A program made the position numbers and the translations under genes. DNA of 64,000 nucleotides from Pyrrhoderma lamaoense. Lineage: Eukaryota > Basidiomycota > Agaricomycetes > Hymenochaetales > Hymenochaetaceae. Each line of letters starts with the position of its first letter. Position 1 is the first letter of the stretch. Positions 1 through 11,072 of this stretch are shown here, in pieces. The stretch lies in contig NBAZ01000005.1 in the NCBI GenBank assembly GCA_002794735.1, positions 62,001-126,000 of the forward strand. Direction: 5' to 3'. The notes under the pieces are model-generated. The model did no database searches. It was given only the letters and a program-made list of their open reading frames with translations, and had not been told where the DNA came from.

Positions 1-762
1 GTCACCAGCTGGTTTGGTCCTGGCACTGCTCTCTCTTGGATTAATCACTGCAACACCGCCCCATTCGTCCCCGAACATGGAAAAGACTGGTACTATGGAT
101 CACCTACGCTCTTCGAATGGTCCAAGAAGAACTGGTTCCCCGAGACGGATGAGGAGCGCGAGGAACGTCAAAGCCACTACCGTGACAGTGAGCAGATCGG
201 AATGCTCACTTCAAGCAACTCTAGCACGAATCTGGCAAGGAAGACGACGAAGACTTGTACTCGTACTTTTGGCAAGATCCCTATCGTTTCTCCCATCATC
301 GAGGAGTCAGCCCATGATGTCATCTACACTAGTCCTAGGCCTTTACAGTCTCCTATCAGTCGACCAGTTCTCAGGAGGCGCAACGGGACACCGACCATCT
401 CATTGACGTGGGGAGGTCTGGGTGTGTATATACCTGACAACTCTAACAACTCCACTCGTATTGGACTCGGTATTATGGGATTACCAGATGTGGTGCAAGG
501 GACGATCGAGCGACAGTACGACCACTACGACTACTACGACTACTACGACTACTACGACCATTACGACCATTACGACCATTACGACCATTACGACCATTAC
601 GACCATTACGACCATTACGACCATTACGACTACGAGGACGACACGAACAACGAAGATATCGATAATGAAGAATTCGAGGCGATCATCGAGGCTCTCAAGA
701 CGCCTGGATTATGGGGCACGATCTACGACTGGATTAAGGAAGCGTTGGGGATGAGTGACTGA
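1..762 (+). CDS. 3' part of an unrecognised gene with a Tyr-Asp-His repeat tract (5'-truncated)
   Basis: The frame is open from base 1 to the TGA at 760-762, giving about 253 residues. The first in-frame ATG is at 202, but the frame continues upstream with a plausible protein-like composition (WFGPGTALSWINHCN...), so the gene probably starts outside the window. Around residues 170-210 the protein is a run of Tyr-Asp-Tyr and then Tyr-Asp-His triplets, followed by an acidic stretch and a C-terminal amphipathic segment (TIYDWIKEALGMSD). I recognise no domain or family. An intron inside this stretch cannot be excluded. The acidic, tyrosine- and histidine-rich repeat could bind metal or be disordered, but that is inference only. 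Confidence 0.55.
   Translation, partial: VTSWFGPGTALSWINHCNTAPFVPEHGKDWYYGSPTLFEWSKKNWFPETDEEREERQSHYRDSEQIGMLTSSNSSTNLARKTTKTCTRTFGKIPIVSPIIEESAHDVIYTSPRPLQSPISRPVLRRRNGTPTISLTWGGLGVYIPDNSNNSTRIGLGIMGLPDVVQGTIERQYDHYDYYDYYDYYDHYDHYDHYDHYDHYDHYDHYDHYDYEDDTNNEDIDNEEFEAIIEALKTPGLWGTIYDWIKEALGMSD
529..627 (+). repeat. Coding tandem 9-bp repeat (Tyr-Asp-His)n
   Basis: Three copies of gactactac (529-555) run directly into eight perfect copies of gaccattac (556-627). The 9-bp period keeps the reading frame and encodes repeated Asp-Tyr-Tyr and Asp-His-Tyr. The exact identity of the eight units points to recent slippage expansion, so copy number is probably variable between strains. Confidence 0.9.
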
Positions 763-1190
763 GGAAGGGACGATGCGGGTGGAGTGGGGAGGTGGTGAAG
801 GTGTAGGGGTGGGGAGGGGATGATACTTATAGTAAGTGCTCATATGTTCAGGATTGGCAGGATCGGTAAGTATGACATTGCGGAGCAGGCTTCACATAGT
901 CACTTGGGAGATTACTAGAGTAGAAACGGGTCAAGAAAGATGAGTAGATTCTTCCTCTTTATATCACTTTGTATCTATGTGATGGAATGACTTGAAGACT
1001 GGGTGCCGACTTTCTTCGAGTCCTTCTTGATCGAAATACCAGAACACCGCTCCTTGGGACTGATTGCTAACTTCCATTTCCTTTCTCATTTGCTTTTGAA
1101 GGTCCATCTCTCATCGTAAATCACTATCTGAAGTTGGGACGTTGTTGTCGTATACTATCCAATCATTGTCTCTCTCTATCATGTTTCTAT
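763..1190. other. Noncoding 3' flank, no gene seen
   Basis: This 430-bp stretch follows the stop codon of the truncated gene. It begins G-rich (763-825) and becomes T/C-rich toward 1190. I see no conserved open frame or RNA gene in it. Confidence 0.5.
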
Positions 1191-1408
1191 CGAGTTTCTT
1201 TCTCTCTTCATACATCATGTTTTACTCGAATTCCGTATTGTTCCTGTAACTATTCATCTATCTCGTTGTACGCAATATCATGTTTTCAATATTATTCTCT
1301 TCTTCGATATAGATCTTGAGTAATTTCCCAATAAGAACTTGTGTTGACTGTAAACTATAGTTAAGACCCTCTTTGTATTTGTATTTGAATGTATCTTCGA
1401 TAGCGTGA
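1191..1408 (+). repeat. Direct repeat R, left copy, abutting the palindrome arm
   Basis: This segment aligns by eye along its length with 3398-3602 in the same orientation, at roughly three-quarters to four-fifths identity. Shared blocks include cgatatagatcttgagt, cccaataagaact, ctatagttaaga and a shared end gcgtgaa. It ends exactly where the left palindrome arm begins at 1409. No open frame of note. It has no obvious LTR or TIR termini. Confidence 0.75.
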
Positions 1409-3401
1409 ACGTAGCGATAACCAGCTATACTTTAGAAACATCATTTTCTAACCGATTGGAACATGGTTAATTCTTGTTTATCTCAGGCACTTAAATTCAC
1501 TCAAAACATCCATTTAAATCCGGTACTACGGCCGTGTTATAGAATAAGTATATATGTTTATGTTTTTCAAAATCAAAATTAGTAAGTGTCTGCCTTGTTC
1601 AAAGTCCTTCTAATCTACTAAATAAACATATCAGAACTGTGATTGATCGCAACATAAATTTCATTGTTCGACTAGCTATAACAAACGTTGGAACCCAAAA
1701 ACTCAAAAACATCTGACCCACCACCAATTTTAGCACAAAGAAGCAAAGAAAGTAGTCGAAGCAGTTATGTTTGAAAGATTAGATTATGAGGACACAAAAC
1801 TGAATCGAGTTAAAGAGCCATTCCTCATATTTTGGTCTGTGAATGAGAGCATTTAATTTTAATTTTCCCGTATTATAAACTTCGATAGAGTAGATGTTGA
1901 CTCGGGGGACTTTAATTTAAACTCCAGGCATTCAAATTTAAGGAACTCGTACTCGACTCTGTATGTTATTATGTAGGGCTCATTCGAAGGTAGTCAGTAT
2001 TATATAATCTGTTCGTGGGATGATGTGATATCCTGGAGGGAGACGCTAGCCCATATTTGGACTTGCCTCGAAGTGATTATAGCACATAGTTTTGTCCGGG
2101 CTAAGTTACCACCCAAAAGAAATCTTCAGCAGCGTACATCTCTATGCATATAAAAGTGGAGAATATGAGAGTGGAATATACAGAAAGTAGGCTATCCAAG
2201 CTTTCAAACGACATCACTTTTGTACCCATTGCATTGTCTTCCCCTCCGAAACTATGCCTGCTAATCGAACTGCTCGTGACAGTCAAGTAACGAGTGCGTC
2301 ACGTCGTTACATATGATTTCTGTTATTGTCATCTACTAACAGTAACAAATACTATGATACTTCAATTGACCAGTCAAGCCACAGGAAAGGACACGCCGGG
2401 CAGCAAATGCTTTCTTCGTATTTCGATCGGAGTTTCTTAAGAGTATTCCTGATGATATACACCAGAGTGTGGTATCTTCCCGTTCTGGAGAAATATGGAG
2501 AAGTCTGTCTCCTGAGGAGCAGTCTGTGTATTATGCAATAGCTGAAGAACGGAAGGAGAGAATGGAGAGAGAAGGACCTCTCCCGGTAGTAAAGCGGAAG
2601 CGGACGCGGACGAAGAAGAGAGCTGTCTCAACTTCAACTTCAGGAACATCCTCCCAATCTGATCTTGAGATCATGAGTAGTCCTAGTGAAGGGAGCGGAC
2701 GCACACCGTCTCCAACACCTTTCACACCTTCATATTTAATCTCTACCTTGGTAAGTGACACGATATATCGAGTATACATTATCTACTCACTCTTACTCAC
2801 TCTTATGTAGCTGCATCATGATGTATCTCACCCAGATAGCTCGCTCAATATTCCTGCGTCAGCTGTCCCTCAGTCCATATTAGCATATGGTACATCAAGG
2901 TATAAATATATCATTTCCACAAGTCGTCTATAGCATTTCTCACTATTCTTACCAGTGTTTCCGAGACCGACCCAATATCTGAGGAGATACTCGCAATCAT
3001 CAACTCTATCCCGATGCCACTGGAGAATATGAGTGATCTTCCAGAGCTTGACTGTCTCAACTCACTCTTGATGGGCCTTGACCTTGAACCTGCGAGTGAT
3101 TCTGTAGACTGGAGCGATATAATTCCAGCCTCCCTTCTCTAATGGTTTTCTCAAAGCATCCGATTTTTACTCGTTTCTGACGGATATTTCTCCCTCTTCA
3201 TAACTACAGCGTCATGGATTTGTGTGGGCTCATATATGTCTATGCCGTCGATAGTAGTATCTAAATACTTTAATTAGATTGCAAGGACTCACTCGATGTG
3301 TAATTCTGTTGAATTTATTAATTCTAATGATTATGTAACACAATCTCACGTTTGTCTTAGCTAGCCACCATCTTGTGGACTTGAAACTACACAAGTATCG
3401 A
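1409..3401 (+). repeat. Left arm of a 2.0-kb inverted repeat
   Basis: Position x in this arm pairs with position 7073-x in 3672-5664. I compared many blocks from 1496 to 3401 and found them identical except for one base: cccc at 2241-2244 against three C in the other arm, which shifts the pairing to 7072-x outside that point. From 1409 to about 1495 the two arms still match but with several substitutions. The arm contains the HMG-box gene at 2254-3142 plus about 850 bp of its upstream DNA. Confidence 0.92.
2254..3142 (+). CDS. HMG-box transcription factor, left palindrome copy
   Basis: Four exons read cleanly: 2254-2286, 2379-2750, 2811-2899 and 2956-3142, with GT-AG introns and a CTAAC branch-like site in intron 1. 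The product is 226 residues. Residues 17-76 form an HMG box: RRAANAFFVFRSEFL begins it and GEIWRSLSPEEQ and AEERKERMERE follow, matching the fungal MATA_HMG/SOX-like pattern. A basic cluster KRKRTRTKKR (83-92) is a likely nuclear signal. A Ser/Thr/Pro-rich linker leads to an acidic, leucine-rich C-terminus (LMGLDLEPASDSVDWSD) that resembles an activation region. The box shows DNA binding as the likely role; the target and any mating or developmental role are unknown. The stop lies about 260 bp from the palindrome centre, so the gene faces its mirror copy tail to tail. Confidence 0.85.
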
Positions 3402-3602
3402 ATTTCTATCCTCTCTCAATTTTCATGTTTTGTATTGTTCCTGTAATTATTATTATATCAGTTTGTACATAATATCTTGTTGTCAATGTTATTCTCTTCC
3501 TCGATATAGATCTTGAGTGATCCCCAATAAGAACTAGTAATGACTGTAATCTATAGTTAAGACGCTCTTTGTACTTGAATGTATCTTTGAAAGCGTGAAA
3601 AA
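3398..3602 (+). repeat. Direct repeat R', right copy, in the palindrome spacer
   Basis: This is the second copy of the repeat at 1191-1408, in the same orientation, starting at the inner end of the left arm. With the left copy it brackets the left HMG unit as R-arm-R'. It makes up most of the 270-bp palindrome spacer (3402-3671). The remaining 69 bp (3603-3671) matches nothing else I noticed in the window. Confidence 0.75.
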
Positions 3603-3671
3603 TAAACACATACATAAGCATAAGTAACCCATGTGATCCATTAATAATACTTGATTCCTCACTCGTTGATG

Positions 3672-5664
3672 TCGATACTTGTGTAGTTTCAAGTCCACAA
3701 GATGGTGGCTAGCTAAGACAAACGTGAGATTGTGTTACATAATCATTAGAATTAATAAATTCAACAGAATTACACATCGAGTGAGTCCTTGCAATCTAAT
3801 TAAAGTATTTAGATACTACTATCGACGGCATAGACATATATGAGCCCACACAAATCCATGACGCTGTAGTTATGAAGAGGGAGAAATATCCGTCAGAAAC
3901 GAGTAAAAATCGGATGCTTTGAGAAAACCATTAGAGAAGGGAGGCTGGAATTATATCGCTCCAGTCTACAGAATCACTCGCAGGTTCAAGGTCAAGGCCC
4001 ATCAAGAGTGAGTTGAGACAGTCAAGCTCTGGAAGATCACTCATATTCTCCAGTGGCATCGGGATAGAGTTGATGATTGCGAGTATCTCCTCAGATATTG
4101 GGTCGGTCTCGGAAACACTGGTAAGAATAGTGAGAAATGCTATAGACGACTTGTGGAAATGATATATTTATACCTTGATGTACCATATGCTAATATGGAC
4201 TGAGGGACAGCTGACGCAGGAATATTGAGCGAGCTATCTGGGTGAGATACATCATGATGCAGCTACATAAGAGTGAGTAAGAGTGAGTAGATAATGTATA
4301 CTCGATATATCGTGTCACTTACCAAGGTAGAGATTAAATATGAAGGTGTGAAAGGTGTTGGAGACGGTGTGCGTCCGCTCCCTTCACTAGGACTACTCAT
4401 GATCTCAAGATCAGATTGGGAGGATGTTCCTGAAGTTGAAGTTGAGACAGCTCTCTTCTTCGTCCGCGTCCGCTTCCGCTTTACTACCGGGAGAGGTCCT
4501 TCTCTCTCCATTCTCTCCTTCCGTTCTTCAGCTATTGCATAATACACAGACTGCTCCTCAGGAGACAGACTTCTCCATATTTCTCCAGAACGGGAAGATA
4601 CCACACTCTGGTGTATATCATCAGGAATACTCTTAAGAAACTCCGATCGAAATACGAAGAAAGCATTTGCTGCCCGGCGTGTCCTTTCCTGTGGCTTGAC
4701 TGGTCAATTGAAGTATCATAGTATTTGTTACTGTTAGTAGATGACAATAACAGAAATCATATGTAACGACGTGACGCACTCGTTACTTGACTGTCACGAG
4801 CAGTTCGATTAGCAGGCATAGTTTCGGAGGGAAGACAATGCAATGGGTACAAAAGTGATGTCGTTTGAAAGCTTGGATAGCCTACTTTCTGTATATTCCA
4901 CTCTCATATTCTCCACTTTTATATGCATAGAGATGTACGCTGCTGAAGATTTCTTTTGGGTGGTAACTTAGCCCGGACAAAACTATGTGCTATAATCACT
5001 TCGAGGCAAGTCCAAATATGGGCTAGCGTCTCCCTCCAGGATATCACATCATCCCACGAACAGATTATATAATACTGACTACCTTCGAATGAGCCCTACA
5101 TAATAACATACAGAGTCGAGTACGAGTTCCTTAAATTTGAATGCCTGGAGTTTAAATTAAAGTCCCCCGAGTCAACATCTACTCTATCGAAGTTTATAAT
5201 ACGGGAAAATTAAAATTAAATGCTCTCATTCACAGACCAAAATATGAGGAATGGCTCTTTAACTCGATTCAGTTTTGTGTCCTCATAATCTAATCTTTCA
5301 AACATAACTGCTTCGACTACTTTCTTTGCTTCTTTGTGCTAAAATTGGTGGTGGGTCAGATGTTTTTGAGTTTTTGGGTTCCAACGTTTGTTATAGCTAG
5401 TCGAACAATGAAATTTATGTTGCGATCAATCACAGTTCTGATATGTTTATTTAGTAGATTAGAAGGACTTTGAACAAGGCAGACACTTACTAATTTTGAT
5501 TTTGAAAAACATAAACATATATACTTATTCTATAACACGGCCGTAGTACCGGATTTAAATGGATGTTTTGAGTGAATGTGAGTGCTTGAGATAAACAAGA
5601 ATTACCCATGTTCCAATTGGTCAGAAAATGATGTTTCTAAAGTATAGCTAGTTATCGCTACGTT
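3672..5664 (-). repeat. Right arm of the 2.0-kb inverted repeat
   Basis: This is the reverse complement of 1409-3401. The perfect part runs from 3672 to about 5576; the outer 90 bp (5577-5664) carries several differences, for example gtgagtgcttgag against the left-arm counterpart at 1474-1495. It lies 233 bp upstream of the adenosine deaminase-like gene. No copy of direct repeat R follows its outer end. Confidence 0.92.
3931..4819 (-). CDS. HMG-box transcription factor, right palindrome copy
   Basis: This is the mirror copy of the gene at 2254-3142. The start codon, all three introns and the stop map onto the left copy with no difference that I could find, so both should encode the same 226-residue protein: HMG box at residues 17-76, basic cluster 83-92, acidic C-terminus. 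The single arm difference (one C, near 4829-4831 here) lies 10-15 bp upstream of the ATG, in the leader. Both copies look intact; neither shows a broken frame. With identical promoters in the arms, both could be expressed. Convergent transcription could also yield complementary transcripts across the short spacer, which is inference. Confidence 0.85.
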
Positions 5665-5897
5665 ATGTAAATTTAAATATAAGAAGTTTAAAAAAAAGAA
5701 AAAGTTACGTTATGTAACAATGCTATAGCCTTAAACGGAGGATCATTCACAACGGACTTTGCCGCAACTTTCACATTGATTCAGATGTAACCTTGTGATG
5801 CGAGTCATATGTATCACAATAAATACAATCTTTTTCAAATTCTTTCTTTCTTGTATTCTTTCTATCTTGTGGAGGTTAGGAAACTCGCGTTTTACTC

Positions 5898-7188
5898 ATG
5901 GCAAGACAGATATTTGGACCTCCAGCAGAGGCACTTGCTAGATTATCTCCAGAACAGCGCTCATTCATCCAATCCCTACCAAAGGCTGAATTGCATGCAC
6001 ATCTCAATGGATGTATACCTTTGCAATGCCTGCAGGATCTAGCGAAAGCCTATGTTGTGGATCAGCATGTGCATAACTCAGAAGATGCATCTACCATTGA
6101 GTCTGGTGTCGAGACATTAAAAAAAGGCATATCTCTTGAAAAACTTGATGATTTCTTTGGACTCTTCAAGGCTGTATATGCGTTGACGGCTACACCCGAG
6201 AACCTCGCCATTGCAACTCGCGCTGTACTTCTCGACTTCATTGGTGATGTACCAGAAGGGAGACAATGTTCTTATATAGAATTACGTAGTACACCTCGTG
6301 CAACTCCACAGATGTCTCGCCAAAAATATGTTGAAACTGTCTTAGATGAGATCGAGAAGTTCCCCGAAGAAAATGCTGCATATATTCTGTCATTAAACCG
6401 TACAATGACACCAGATGTTGCGATGGAATGTATAGACATTGCCATTGCCATGAAAAATGCTAATAGAAGGATAGTTGCTGTGGATCTTTGTGGAGAGCCC
6501 TTGGTATGGACTTCTTATACTTGTGGTTTCTTTCGACTTAGATATTTCAGGCAGGAGATATGGACCAATTCTCAGGCTATTTCAAAAGAGCGAAAGATTC
6601 TGGCTTAGGACTCACTTTACACATTGCCGAGGTAAATATCATATACATTACAGTACCTATCCAATTGCCTCTGAACACGTTTTCAGACGGATCAAAATAC
6701 ACCAGAAGATACGATGAAGCTTCTTTCTTTTGGTCCGGATCGTCTAGGACATGCTACATTTCTTAATGAAGAAGCAAAGAAATATGTTCTCGATCACAAT
6801 ATAGCAATCGAAATATGTCTTACCTCAAACTTGATGTGAGTAACTACTACCTTAGATCCACTTTGAACGAGAAAACTTATTTTTCCAATTCCAGCTGCAA
6901 GACCGTCAAGACTTTAGACGATCATCACCTCAATTATCACTTTAATCTTAATCATCCAGTTGCCATTTGTGTTAGTTCTACATTGTTCATATTGCTAGAC
7001 TATTACTTATCGTCTTGTACTAGAGCGATGATACTTTACCCTTTCGCAACTCATTACTCGGAGAATATGCACTCTTACTTGCTCCCAAACCACATGGACT
7101 GGGTTTGTCAGAGAAAGATGTCAGGACTCTTGCAGAGATGAGCATGAATAACAGATTTGTAGCAAAGAGACAAATTCCTAGGAATTAA
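5898..7188 (+). CDS. Adenosine deaminase-like protein (ADAL/MAPDA type)
   Basis: Five exons join in frame: the first from 5898 to about 6504, then blocks near 6551-6630, 6687-6835, 6895-6980 and 7025-7188. The family hydrolyses the 6-amino group of adenosine or, in the ADAL branch, N6-methyl-AMP. The active-site set is present: metal-binding PKAELHAHLNG near residue 30, LHIAE with the catalytic His and Glu, SFGPDRLGHATFL with another metal His, and SDDT with the metal Asp. LHAHLNG is the form seen in ADAL rather than in secreted ADA/ADGF enzymes. No signal peptide is visible, so it is probably cytosolic. The start was chosen as the first ATG giving MARQIFGPPAEAL and no upstream exon is needed. 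It converges with the AP-3 gene. Confidence 0.88.
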
Positions 7189-7556
7189 TGTAGCGTAGGA
7201 TATAGATGAACTTGTCGTATTTAGCATGAAGAGCACTCTTAAATGGTGAAAAGAAGTGAAACAAGATATCATATAACATGATAACCGAGTTATCATTTTA
7301 TACATACACTGTACAGTAACGGACAAAAGTATTGCAAACATGTTAGTATAATTAGTTCACGTTATTTAAGCTATTTACGCAGGTATCTACAACAGAAGCA
7401 AACTTAATATCATGTAAAAATATTATGATTCTATGCTAGTGCAATACAATTGTCTTCTACTGTAGTTTTGCCAATGAATAGATTTTACATATGTATTATG
7501 GTCATACAAACAAGGAATAGATTTCTGGAGAAAGAAAAGGGAAAACAAGTACCGGC
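7189..7556. other. Shared 3' region between convergent genes
   Basis: This AT-rich 368 bp separates the deaminase-like gene and the AP-3 beta gene, which converge. I see no open frame or RNA gene here; it probably carries both transcript ends. Confidence 0.5.
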
Positions 7557-10500
7557 TTAGGTCCGTTTGTCCTTCCACAGGTTATTTGAAACTGAATCAT
7601 CGGAATCGGATTCATCTTCATCTCCCTCTTCATCACTGCTTTGTTCTGGAGATTCGTCAGGCTCTCCTGCTTGCGTTGCAATCTCTTCCTTAGTGTCAGG
7701 AGTCTGACGTTTCTCTCCTTCAGCCCCACTCTCAGCATTGTCCTCAGTCGAATCATCTTCACTTTCCTCTTCACTGTTCTCCTCTTCCTTATCCTCTTCT
7801 TCATCACTTTCATCAAGAAACTCATCGAGATTCTTCCAAACTCCTTTATTCCCATTGGGAGCTGGAGATCCACGCCCGCTGGGAGTCAAGATAACGGGCG
7901 TTACATGCCCTTGGGCAGATACAGATCGTGATGGTGTTGTTGTTGATACACTAAAACTAGAAAGCCGTTGTTGACTCGAGAACTGGGATGGACTCGGGGC
8001 TGCAGGGTGTTCTTCTTCGGAATCACGTAAGGATGAGTCGGTACCTTCTTCAGGCCAGTCTGGGAGACGTAAGTTTGATTCAAGCCCTGCGGACTTCTCG
8101 GTAAGGAGCTCGATTGATCCAAGGACACCAGGATTTTCTGGTTGTATTTTGATAAGTATTTAATGTGAAGATTATATAGTAGAGGATCCTTACCCTTAGT
8201 AAGTGGTTTATCTTGTACCACCGATTTGCCCTCGAACAAGACGAGTTTCACTTGTTCCCGGCGAAGAATCACGCCTCCCCTTTGATAGGTAGCATCATCA
8301 TCCTCATCATCCACACTATCATTGCCATTCAAATGTAAGTGTAGATTGCGTGATACTCCAGCCAAGAGTGTACTAAGCATACGAGCACGGTCGCGGACAT
8401 CATAGCTGAGATCATAACGAGCAAGTGAGAAAATGTATCGAGTGATCAAGTCAATAGTTGCATGAGGGGTTGTAATAAGGACCTGAAGTTTTGCAGCCAG
8501 TGTTAGGACTTGGAGCTTGACGATAGACTCCTGTGAGAAGTCAATTTAGTCGGCAGACTTGGAAATTCGGAATTAGTGTTACCTCTGAAGGGAAGCTCTT
8601 CGCAACACGTCTGAGAACATCGGGAGCCCACCACGCGATTCCGCTGAGTCCCAGTAGGGCCATTGTGTCATTATCTGATCCGTTCTGGTCAGCTTTTGAA
8701 GAAGCATACTGGCCAACCAACCAGACGATGCATGCTCGTGCCGCAGGGTTCTTGATGTCGTCTAACCTGTTCGCAAGGTCGGCTATTATATGAGTCGGAG
8801 ATTGTAAGGATGTCGGTGATGAAGGTGTTGCTGAAGAAGAATTTAGGCGGGCTTGGACAAGATTTTTCAGCACAAGAACTGATGACGATGTTGTCGATGC
8901 TAGGGAAGGGAGGGGTGGAATTCAGAAAAGATTCATTTCTACTTATACTTATAGCTAACCTGATCCGTTTTTTATGAAATCCATAAGTATTGAGATGCAT
9001 TGAGGTGATGAATCGGGGACCATACGAGCACATCGCCCTATAGCCTGAATTGCTTCCGAAGCAACATGTATTTCTGTATCCTCGGAGTAGAACTGTCCCC
9101 ACTAATTCAAGTTCCTTGTCTCACAGATGTACATATTGAACTCACCACAAATTCGCGTAACAGAGCTTGATAGTTTTCTGGTGACAATAGTTTGAGTAAA
9201 ATATTGAGTTTATCTAATTTAACTTTTTTAATGTCCGTAGCCTTTATGAGAAAACGAGAGTAATGGGGCATAAATAATTGCTTAAGAAAACACAATTAAT
9301 GGAGGCATTAGAGATGAATTAGAAGAGTTCATTAGAGCTGTGTCTTACGGGTACTTCATCAATGATGATTGAGAGATTAGCAAGGGTGATTCGCTCAATC
9401 TCCTTTGATATGGGAAGAAGCCGGAGAAGAGGGTTTACAATTTTGGATAGTTGGGTTTGTGGTGCTAGATAGAAGAAAACACGAGCAACAGTCATGACAA
9501 CCTTCATTATACAGGATGAGATTAGAGAATAATCGCATTAGCTCTTTTGACAGGATACTCATTGCAGGGTGTATACTGACAGCAGGGTTATTAGACATTA
9601 ATAGTGGTTCGGCGTAAGAAAACAGGAGCTGTAGATCTGGATCAACCTCTTCCCTATCCGATACTCCATCATTGTTAGTCACTGAAGGTTTTGGGAGCAT
9701 GCTTCTTGCATATCTGGTCAATAATTCAAGAACGTTCACTTGACCCCAGGGATCTACATCGAGTAAAGTGCGACATAAGCGCCGATAATGAGTATGGAGA
9801 AGATCAAGTCGTGTCGGACAGATTGTCTGGAAGGCAACAGATACAGCACCAGCAGAAAGTGGTGATCTATCTCTAAGGAGTGTTTGAAGGATAGGAATTA
9901 AGGACGGAAGATGAGCCGGGTCCATCCTGAGAATTATTGTTCAGGTCGCGTATAGGATAGTGCATATATTAATGTGTATGTGCTCACCTATAACACTTGA
10001 TTAGAGCAAACGCTGCTGCTTTACGCACATAAGGACTAGGGTCAGTAGCGCATTTCTTGACCGCAAGAATCACGATATTAGCCACCATTGGGACGTTGAT
10101 TCCCGAGAGTACGCGTAAAGCCATTGCTCGGATGAGAGGGTTAGAATCTGTAAGATCTTTTTGAAACGTGTTTATACTGAGAAGAGCGATGTCTGGTTCA
10201 CTCTCAGCATAACGAAGCAAGAATATGTATACAAGCTTGCGAATCTCAAGGTTCGGTGAAGCGACATTTTTGACAACGTGTGCAAGGAAATCGGAGACAT
10301 TACGACCTTTGGATATGAGCTACTTCCAGAGATACGAAGTGAAGTTACTTGATATCCATTGAGTAAAGATTCATATCCAATCTTACCGCAATTAAAGTTT
10401 TGAGAGCATCTAGCTTTTCTCTATCGCTATTTGAATCGAGTTGTCGTCGTACGGCACGAACTTTGTCTTCGGTTACATCGAAGTAGGCTGCCCCAGGACC

Positions 10501-10611
10501 ACGAGTTATAGCAAGATCTCGGGTATGTTCAGCTATACTTTCAGAGATACGAGCCCCGAGACGGGAAGTGTTTTCTGTGAATGAGCTCAGGTTGAGGTTA
10601 AGACCTGCCAT
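7557..10611 (-). CDS. APL6: AP-3 adaptor complex subunit beta
   Basis: The reading frame begins MAGLNLNLSSFTENTSRLGA and is divided by several short introns. AP-3 beta is one large subunit of the adaptor that sorts cargo from Golgi or endosome to the vacuole. The adaptin N-terminal solenoid is evident: segments such as RKLVYIFLLRYAESEPDIALL, NPLIRAMALRVLSGI and DPSPYVRKAAAFALIKCYR are hallmark adaptin repeats. The C-terminal part (about the last 130 residues, 7557-7889 and just upstream) is very acidic and serine-rich, matching the AP-3 beta hinge. No folded ear domain follows, as in many fungal versions. The exon near 7890-8120 is read in the frame giving SVSAQGHVTPVILTPSGRG, continuous with the acidic tail. 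Internal exon borders between 8450 and 9110 are approximate. Confidence 0.88.
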
Positions 10612-11040
10612 GATATAGCTAGATGTTAACGTGACGTCTGCTCTAATTTAATAATTATAATAATACTAATTTAATTACTCGCAAACATCCTGCCACGTGA
10701 TGCGAATATGTATAAATTGTAGACAGCGTAGTTACCAAATTAAGTAACAAGTATTATATCCAGTTTAAATAATACAGGAGCGGAATCAGTACAACGCTTT
10801 AATAGCAAGAAAGAATGTGTTCGCTTGTGAGTGTACGATGAGATATATATGAAATATGAGCGATGCGTCAAAATTACAATTGTAGATATGAAAAACTGGA
10901 AGAGAGTGGAACAGGGATCGCAACGATGGATATATGCATATATCATTTATTACTTCATGGTCGGATATGTTATGAACAATCTATGATCCTTCCAATTCGC
11001 AGTCACAGAGGAAGGCTACAACCAAATCTCTGTCAGAATC
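10612..11040. other. Intergenic, no gene seen
   Basis: This segment lies upstream of the AP-3 beta start and downstream of the small heat-shock gene. It is AT-rich with short open frames that lack any conserved motif. The true 3' end of the heat-shock gene may lie in its last 200 bp. Confidence 0.4.
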
Positions 11041-11072
11041 AAGCTTATATGAGGATAGTATGAATGGATAGA

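Noticed and set aside
5735..5800. Stretch ggaggatcattcacaacgga resembling the 18S/ITS boundary
   Set aside because: Only a short similarity to the ggaagg-atcatta end of 18S; flanks do not match 18S or 5.8S rRNA, so treated as chance.
2254..5898. Calling the HMG palindrome a mating-type locus
   Set aside because: Basidiomycete MAT loci are defined by homeodomain and pheromone/receptor genes, none of which is in the window; an HMG box alone is not enough.
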